The notes under the pieces are model-generated. The model was not told the origin of the DNA, searched no databases, and saw only the letters and a list, made by a program, of their open reading frames with translations. A program made the translations under genes and the position numbers. Positions 57,100 to 64,000 of a stretch of DNA of 64,000 nucleotides are shown here, piece by piece. This stretch comes from Dactylorhiza incarnata (taxonomy: Eukaryota > Streptophyta > Magnoliopsida > Asparagales > Orchidaceae): assembly GCA_033032865.1 (NCBI GenBank), contig JAWHQI010000049.1, positions 2,976,001 through 3,040,000 of the forward strand, given 5' to 3'. Numbering within the stretch: the first letter of the stretch is position 1; each line of letters begins with the position of its first letter.

Positions 57100-58334
57100 T
57101 ATTGGAACATGGTCTTCCGCATCTCCTAGGTTTGAGAATAATAAATCCTATGTGTATTTGATCTTGTGTGTTCAAGTGTGTAGGTTTACTAGGTCCACAT
57201 GACTCAAGGAGTACTCATGATGACTGCCCCAAAGCCAGAATTCGAAGAGGCTCACTAGCGCCGGCGGTATCACCTAGCGCCGGGCGCTAGCGATGAATAG
57301 AGCAATACCAGAAGCTGTTATAGAAGGTGCTAACGCCTGGCGGTAGCGGATAACGCCAGCGGTAGCGGATAACGCCGGCGGTAGCAATGAACACAGAAGG
57401 AATAAAAGCAAGGTTGCCGCAGATTGAAGATCCTGCCGCGCAAGAAGTTTCTTAATCGGGGATAGCGCCGACAGTAGCTACTAGCGCCGGAGGTAGCGTG
57501 ACGCACAGAAGGAATAGAGCAAGATGTTGCCGCGAATGGGAGATTCTGCCGCGCAATTTGTTACTTAAACCGGGCTAGCGCCGACGGTAGCGCTAGCGCC
57601 GGCGGTAGCGTGAAGGCTATAAATTGGATGCTTTGGCTCCGTCTTCTTCATCCTCTTCAGATCCAAAAACTCCAGAGCTTTGTGCCACATCAGAGAGAGG
57701 AGAGATCAGAGAGATACTCCCACCATAAGCTTAGAGAAGGAATTTCTGAAGGAGGATTTCTTCACGCTTCATCTGAGAGGCGACCGCCTCAACAAACGCT
57801 TATACTACAGTGGTCCAACGTCTCCTACTTCAGAAGTTCTTAGAGGGAGTTTTTATTATTGTTGTAATTTCAGTTTAGTTCTCTTTTTTCTTGTAAACGG
57901 TTTGTTAATTCGTCTCGTGTTGGCGACTAGGTCCGGGGTAGACTTAGGGGGTAATTCACCTTGTGTTGGCGACTAGGTCTAGGGTGTAGATCTAGGGAGT
58001 GCTCGAGGCCTCTCTGGGGATAGATTGGCTAGAGCGGCTTGAGGCCGTATCTGGGGAGAGATCGGCTAAAGCCAACCGGTTCGTGGGGATACGAGTCGGT
58101 ATAGAAAACGAAAAAGGTTTTTATTAGTCGCCTCCGATTTCCAGTGTCATAGAAATCAAGTTTTGTAAAACATTATTTGATATTAATAAAGCATGTCTCT
58201 TCATTATTGTTTTACTTGATTTCTCATTGTATTAATCTTGCAATATTTTAAAAGTTTTCTAAATATAATCTTAAGTTTTTTGAAAACCCTTATTCACCCC
58301 CCCCCCCCCTCTAAGGGCGCCTACCGATCCAACA
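57100..58334 (+). mobile_element. S2 3' LTR
   Basis: TATTGGAACATGG (first G to A) to ATCCAACA. Boxes 57247-57616, TATAAATT at 57618. 28 nt longer than the 5' LTR, chiefly from an added repeat word near 57345-57380 and a longer poly-C tract at 58296-58309. Confidence 0.95.
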
Positions 58335-58339
58335 TGTTC

Positions 58340-60388
58340 ATGGAAGCGGCTGATCCTAAAATCTATCTGACTGTCCAACAGGGTCCCTTTATCCCTACAA
58401 CTGCTTCCACCATTGATCCAACAAAGAAGGTGGTAAAGAAATATGAGGGCATGACCAAGTACGAGTTGGCCTTGGCAGGCCTAGATAATAGGGCACAAAA
58501 TGATATTGTAAGTGTCGTAGATGACTCTACCGTCCAAAATCTATTTCACTTCAAAACGTCCAAGGAGATGTGGGACTCCCTAATCGTATACAAGGAGGGT
58601 ACTGAAGAGGTTAGGGATGATAGAAAATCCCTTAACAACCAAGAGTACGAGGCCTTCAAGCAAGGCAAGAATGAAACAATCTCCAACTGCTATGAGAGAG
58701 TTTTCAAGATAGTGAATGGTCTGAGAAACTACGATAGAGAGTTCACAAACTCTGTTCTAAATGACAAGTTTCTCAGATCCCTCACAAAAGAATGGGACAT
58801 CAAGATCTGTGCCATCAGAGAGATGGGTCAGCTTAGCATCATGGAGCCCAAAAATCTATATGGAAAGCTGCTGTCTCATGAACTTCAGCTCAACACTAGA
58901 AAGGTTAAAGAAGTAAGCTCAAAAGTGAGCTCAAGAGAGAGATCTGTGGCTCTAAAGGCTGAGAGCACCAGAAGAGCCAAGGGCAAGACCTCTGCCACTC
59001 AGAGCAAATCTGAGAGCAGTGAAGAATCAGAAGCCAGCTCTTATGATTCTGATGATACTGATAGAGAGGTGGCCCTCCTCTCAAAACAATTCAGGAAGCT
59101 GATACAAAGAAGGAGGAGGGACAGTCATAGAAACTCCTCCTCAAGCTCCAGAAGATCTGACTATCGTGACAGATCCAAAGCTCCCAAAGATGAAAGGTAT
59201 AGATCCAACTCTAGTAAACATGATTTAAGTAATACTGTTTGCTATTCCTGCAGCAAAACATGTCACATGTCTGTTGACTGCCCTTCTAAGAAGAAGGCGT
59301 CAAGTAACCGTGAAGAAAGAAGAAGCTCAAGGAGCAAGAGGAACTCTGAAAAAGGGTTCGTGGCCAAGAAGACCAAAACATTGAGTGACTCTGACTCAAG
59401 CTCCTCTGGGACTTAGGACGAGGCACTTATTGGAATGATAGCCATCAATGAAGGGAACCAGGATGACAACTCTCCTGGAAAGGTAAATCACATAACTCCT
59501 CTATCTGACTCTGATTCTGAATCAGTAGCATATTTATTGCATGATGATGAGGATGTGTCTGCTACCAACAGTACAGCATCAAGATCCCAATATGAAATTG
59601 AATCTATACTGATAAGGCAATACAAAGCCTTGTGGAAAGCCTTCATGGGATATAAGAAACTCCTAAAAGTCTAGACCAAGGAGTTAGATTCCTTGAAGCC
59701 TGTTCAATCTGAGCTTCAGAAGACAGCTGAGAAGCTGGATGCTATGAGCAAAGAAGTGAACAAATTCAAGGAAGCCATAAGGCTTAAGAATGCTAAATTG
59801 GAACAGAAGGACAAGGTCATCAAGGACCTTGAGGAAATGTTGTTGGCTGAGAAGAAACTTGCATCAAGCTTCTCAATGCCCAAGACCATCCTGCCTATCA
59901 TTGATACCTTCTCTGGGCAGTTCAGAGCTGGTGTTGGTTTTAATCAGGAGACAGTCACGGGCAATGATTCTGAAGCTTGTCCTTCCTATAAGAAGGTGCT
60001 GGTGTCAAGTCCTTCAGCCCATAAACCTGCATCCACAACAATCAAGAGTAAGGGAAAGGCTGTTCCTACAAAGCCTGTTCCCAAAAAGGTGAATCAAAAT
60101 GTGGTGAGACCGATTCCACCCCTAACTCACACATATGAGTTTCACCCAAGATTTGTTAGGCAAGAAGCATGCTCTTCTGCTCATCAGCACTGCCACCCCA
60201 CTCAGATGGTGAAGCAGAAGAGAAGATACAACAGATATGATTGCTGGTGCTGTGGGAAAGTAGGCCACTTTGCCTTGGACTGTTGGATCAACCCAACATG
60301 GCCCAATGCGAAGAGAGTGCAGAACCCTCTGAGGTTTAGTGTTCCTTTACACCAACCTAACAGAAACCAAGGACCCAATCCATATTGA
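58340..60388 (+). pseudogene. gag: S3 gag, main part
   Basis: Continues from 50308 in phase. Typical copia gag: EMWDSLIVYKEGTEEV, then ALKAESTRRAKGKT and a Ser-rich acidic stretch. First zinc knuckle CYSCSKTCHMSVDC (about 59240-59281; the usual Gly-His reads Cys-His). A coiled coil around 59705-59865 (KEVNKFKEAIRLKNAKLEQK) precedes a second knuckle, CWCCGKVGHFALDC (about 60243-60284). In-frame TAGs at 59414-59416 and 59672-59674, and TGA at 60386-60388 before VPKG. Pol lies in the same frame. Some full Sireviruses use stop read-through elsewhere, but with three stops decay is simpler. Confidence 0.9.
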
Positions 60389-63300
60389 GTACCTAAGGGG
60401 ATGTAATTTGTCTTGTAGGTAGGTCTAAATACCAACCAATCTCCGATTTGGTATTTGGACAGTGGATGCTCCAGGCACATGACTGGAGTCAGAAGGTATT
60501 TGAAAGGGTTCACCCCTGTAGAGAATGGACCATCCGTGATCTTTGGTGGTTCAGAAAAGGGAGTGACTAGGGGGTATGGCAGCATCTCAAATGGGTGAGT
60601 TACCATCACAAGGGTGGCTTATGTGTAGGGATTGAAACACAATCTCATAAGCATAAGTCAACTCTGTGACTTAGTCTTTGTTATTACCTTCCACAAGGAC
60701 AAGTGTCTAATTAAGAAGTCGTTAGATTCCGAGGCTACCTTAACTGGCACTAGGAGTGGGAATATTTATTGTTTAAATTTTCTCAATACATATTCTTCAA
60801 TGCCCATATGTCTCGTGGCTGATGGTAAGAGGCTCTCTGTGTTCAATGGCACAAGAGACTTGCACACATCAACTATAAGACAATAGGCAAGCTTTTCTCA
60901 CAAAACCTTGTTAGAAATGGACCTGATATTAAGTGCATCAAAGATGGTCCATATCAAGCTTGCCAGCTTGGAAAGCAGACTAGGACCAGCTTTAAAAGCA
61001 TATCTAACAAAGAGTCCACGAGGTTCTTATTTCTACTGCACCTGGATTTGTTTGGTCTTATGTCAGTTCATAGCTTAGGAGGGAAGGCCTACACTCTTGT
61101 AGTAGTTGATGATTATTCAAGGTTCACTTGGGTATTCTTTCTCAAAAAGAAGTAAGACACCCTAGATATCTTGAAAATTTTTGTCAGGCAGATCCAGAAT
61201 GAAATGGACTGTACTATGTTCAAACTCAAAAGTGACCATGTGACAGAATTTCAGTCAGGGGCTATGACAGAATTCTGCTAAGAACTAGGTATCTCCCAAG
61301 AATTCTCCTCACCCAGAACTCCTCAACAGAATGAGGTTACTGAAAGGAAGAACAGAACCTTTATAGAGGCTAGTAGGACAATACTAAGTGACTCCTCTCT
61401 ACCAGAATACTTCAGTGCAGAGGCTGTCAATACAGCTTGTCATGTGATAAACAGGGCTTCCATCATCAAAAATCACAAGAAAACTCCCTATGATTTAATG
61501 AAGGGCTGAAAACCAACCTTATCCTACTTTAGGATCTTTGGTAGCAAATGCTATGTCCTTAATAATGGGAAATCCAAGCTGACTAAGTTTGCTGAGAAAA
61601 GCAGTGAGGGTATTTTTGTTGGCTACAACTCTCATAGCAAGGCTTATAGAGTGTACAACATCAATAACCAAGCAGTGGAAGAATCTGTTCATGTGGTATT
61701 TGATGAGACTAGCCTTATACATAAGGGCTGGTCTAGTTCTCTAGGGAATGCAGGTACAGTGGAGAGAATAGAGAAACTATCCATTGAAGACAATGCTGGG
61801 ACCTCACTAAGAGACAAGAATCAGTTAGTAAAAGTTGAAATCGAGGAAGAACCTGCAGAAAGTTCAGAAATGGTTGAAGAAATGTAACCTGAAGAAGTTG
61901 CTAATATAGAAGTGCCCAGAATACTACCAGTTGCCTTAAGATAAGTAAGAGATCATCCCCAAGAGCAGATAATAGGAAATGTCAATCAAGGGGTGATGAA
62001 AAGGAGCAGAGCTGCAAATGAAGCATTATACCTGAGTTTTCTCTATCAAATTGAACCCAAGAAATTTGAGGAAGCAAATCAGGATCCATTTTGGATTGCA
62101 GCAATGCAGGAGGAACTGAACCAGTTTAGGAGATGCAAGGTTTGGAAACTGGTTCCAAGACCCCAAGAACAGAATATCATAGGAACTAAATGGGTCTACA
62201 GTAATAAGCTGGATGAAAATGGAATCATCATCAAGAATAAAGCAAGGCTAGTGGCAAAAGGATACAGACAAGAGGAAGGGATAGATTTTGATCAGACATT
62301 TGCTCCAGTAGCCAGACTGGATGCAATAAGACTGTTTCTAGCCTACGCTGCATAACAAGGTTTCAAGGTCTACCAGATGGATGTGAAGTCAGCCTTCCTA
62401 AATGGTGACCTCAAAGAGGAGGTATATGTAGAGCAGCCATCAAGTCTTGTAGATTCTACTCATCCTGATTATGTTTATTTTCTTAGAAAAGCTCTTTATG
62501 GCTTAAAGCAGGCTCCTAGGGCCTGGTATGAGACCCTATCAAGCTTTCTAATTGAGAACAAGTTCTCAAGGGGAAAGATTGATAAGGCATTGTTCCTAAG
62601 GGAAGTGAAGGGCAAGATCTTGCTAGTGCAGATCTATGTGGATGACATCATCTTTGGCTCTACAGATAACAATCACTGCAAAAAGTTTGCCAACTTGATG
62701 CAGGGAAAGTTTGAGATGAGCAGTATGGGTGAGCTCAAATACTTCCTAGGTCTCCAAGTGAAACAATCTGAAGATGGTATATTCATCTCCCAGACAAAGT
62801 TCACTAGAGAGCTAGTCAAGAAATTTGGATTGGAGAGTGCTTCTTCAATGAAGACTCCAATGGGAACCAATGTGTCTCTGGACAAGGATGATAAGGGCAT
62901 ACCCTTTGATGAAACCAAGTACAGAATGCATGATTGGATCCCTTCTCTATCTAACTGCAAGTAAGCCTGACATAATGTTTGCTACATGTGTCTGTGCTAG
63001 ATATCAGGTGAATCCTAAGGAATCTCATCATGTCTCTGTCAAGAGAATCTTAAGATACCTAAAGGGTACATCAAATATTTTCCTATGGTACCCTAGGAAC
63101 AATGGATGTGAACTAACTGGATATTCAGATGCAGATTATGCAGAGTGCAAGGAAGATGGGAAGAGTACATCAGGGACATGTCAATTCCTTGGTGGAAGAC
63201 TGATCTCTTAGAGCAGTAAGAAGAAGACCAGTGTGGCAATCTCAACAGCAAAATCAGATTATATCTCTGCTAGGAGCTACTGTGCCCAACTGCTATGGAT

Positions 63301-63580
63301 CAAACATCAACTTGAAGACTACAACCTAAAGATGACCAAAATACCCCTATTTTGTGACTCTTCAAGTGCAATCTCAATTGCTAAGAACCCTGTCTCTCAT
63401 AGCAGGACTAAGCATATTGAGATCAGGTATCACTTCATCAGGGAGCATGTGGAAAATAGGGATATCACCCTTGAGTTTGTCCTAAAAGACAAACAAGTGG
63501 CTGATATATTTACAAAGCCCCTAGATGAAGCTATGTTTAATTTCTTCAAATTCCAACAGGGGATGTTAAACTTAGAGTGA
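60389..63580 (+). pseudogene. pol: S3 pol: protease, integrase, RT, RNase H
   Basis: Protease site WYLDSGCSRHMTG at 60447-60485. Integrase zinc region damaged (60860-60990, TCQ/ACQLGKQTR). Core: HLDLFGL (61039), KSDHVTEF (61230) and NEVTERKNR (61333), so all three acidic positions remain, but TAA/TAG stops interrupt at about 61153 and 61278. [38 protein letters not shown] and the YVDD active site in [11 protein letters not shown] (62630-62662). RNase H: YSDADYAEC, then STAKSDY, where the family's catalytic Glu reads Lys, then FCDSSSAIS and ADIFTKPLDEA. About twelve breaks in total. Neighbouring S3 gag shares the frame. Confidence 0.95.
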
Positions 63581-63982
63581 TCTTCTACTTACTTTTCTCT
63601 AATCCCTTTCTAGATAATTGTTAAGAAAATTTCTCAGGGTTTGGATGAACTATGACCGAGCAAGGGGGATCCTTGAACTAATGTCTCCTAAAAGAAGAGC
63701 TCCAGAAAAGAAGTCAGAAAGGGGGAGAAAGGGCATCAAATGTTCAAGACAAGATGCTCAGAAGACGACCTCAAAGATAGCGGGATTAAAGAAGTAGGGG
63801 GAGCCATAAAAAAAGAGACATCAAATCTAGGGGGAGCTACACGTTTGATGTACTCAGGAAGTTCAGCAAAAGATAAGTACAATCTTACAATCTTACATGC
63901 TAAAAAGTTATGATTCTAATGTCTATTGTCAAGTGAAAGTAGTCTTGAATTGAGATTCTGACTTCTTCAAATAGGGGAAGAT
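63581..63982 (+). other. S3 polypurine cluster and 3' untranslated region
   Basis: Runs AAGGGGGATCC, AAAGGGGGAGAAAGGG, GTAGGGGGAGCC, CTAGGGGGAGC and finally AATAGGGGAAGAT directly before TGTTGGGAATC at 63983. No frame. Confidence 0.85.
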
Positions 63983-64000
63983 TGTTGGGAATCTTGCCCA
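63983..64000 (+). mobile_element. S3 3' LTR, first 18 nt
   Basis: Identical to the first 18 nt of 48394-50140; the rest is beyond the window. Confidence 0.9.

Larger units (their letters stand above)
50309..58334 (+). mobile_element. S2: gag-only Sirevirus-like element nested in S3 gag
   Basis: 8026 nt flanked by perfect TGTTC duplications (50304-50308, 58335-58339). LTRs 50309-51515 and 57100-58334, gag 51565-53019, then 4.1 kb with no pol, then a polypurine cluster. Sister of S1: same gag type and same conserved non-coding landmarks, but different U3 words and no antisense gene. Confidence 0.95.
48394..64000 (+). mobile_element. S3: full-length Sirevirus, runs off the window, split by S2
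   Basis: 5' LTR 48394-50140, initiator-Met primer site, gag (50210-50308 and 58340-60388), pol (60389-63580), polypurine cluster and the first 18 nt of the 3' LTR (63983-64000, TGTTGGGAATCTTGCCCA). Without S2 the part in the window is about 7.6 kb. Left flank GTCCC (48389-48393) is the presumed target duplication; its partner is outside the window. Confidence 0.9.

Noticed and set aside
58238..58339. Upstream start of the S3 gag frame inside the S2 LTR
   Set aside because: The ATG at 58238 is in the S2 3' LTR; the real S3 start is at 50210, before the S2 insertion.
59414..60388. Programmed stop read-through in S3 gag
   Set aside because: Read-through is known in the genus, but three in-frame stops in gag and many in pol are better explained by decay.
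60202..60609. 135-codon minus-strand frame in S3
   Set aside because: Antisense shadow of the second gag zinc knuckle and protease.
1..64000. Host protein genes, tRNA or rRNA
   Set aside because: None of the longer frames outside elements carries a recognisable cellular domain, and no tRNA cloverleaf or rRNA stretch was seen by eye; a profile search could still find a small one.

Overview
The window looks like nuclear DNA from a flowering plant with a large, transposon-rich genome. The evidence is Ty1/copia elements with Sirevirus features, chromovirus-type Ty3/gypsy elements with LTRs near 5 kb, an Athila-type Ty3/gypsy relic, AT-rich decayed spacers and no prokaryote-style gene layout. I see no host protein gene, tRNA, rRNA or CRISPR array. 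The species cannot be told from the sequence. Names used below: G0-G3 and GL for gypsy pieces, A1 for the Athila-like element, T1 and C1 for copia elements, S1-S4 and SL for Sirevirus-like elements.

Layout. 1-8225 holds two gypsy copies facing each other: G3 on the plus strand (internal 3' end, then an LTR from 1423) and G2 on the minus strand (LTR start at 6631). 8226-8815 is an antisense Sirevirus LTR piece (SL). 8816-14140 is A1, which carries gag and protease but no reverse transcriptase, and its 3' LTR. 14141-14912 is the end of a gypsy LTR (GL). 14913-19216 is T1, a decayed copia pol plus LTR. 19217-20545 is LTR-like repeat sequence. 20546-23570 is S4, a decayed Sirevirus pol joined to an LTR end.

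23571-47410 is one minus-strand gypsy element, G1, split by two guests. S1 (24370-33240) sits inside its integrase. C1 (36440-43070, with a perfect GTATA target duplication) sits inside its 5' LTR. 47411-48393 is an older minus-strand gypsy LTR (G0). From 48394 to the window end is S3, a full-length but decayed Sirevirus. Its gag is interrupted at a codon boundary by S2 (50309-58334, perfect TGTTC duplication). The 3' LTR of S3 starts at 63983.

How the parts relate. S3, S4 and C1 carry copia gag/pol domains. S1 and S2 have paired LTRs and a gag gene but no pol, so their movement would have depended on enzymes made elsewhere. G1 has lost its reverse transcriptase core. Most reading frames carry several stops, so nothing here is clearly autonomous now, although C1 keeps a 633-codon reverse transcriptase/RNase H frame.

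The most interesting signals are non-coding. Several LTR families carry CpG-rich arrays of a short repeated word, usually just upstream of a TATA box. One 14-nt word is shared by a gypsy LTR and a copia LTR. S1 has a broken antisense gene with its own TATA box next to the same words used in its LTRs, and the words change together between S1 and S2. A block of about 85 nt is shared by gypsy LTRs and the non-coding part of S1 and S2. Gypsy LTRs also carry a conserved 31-nt inverted repeat and dense TTGAC motifs.
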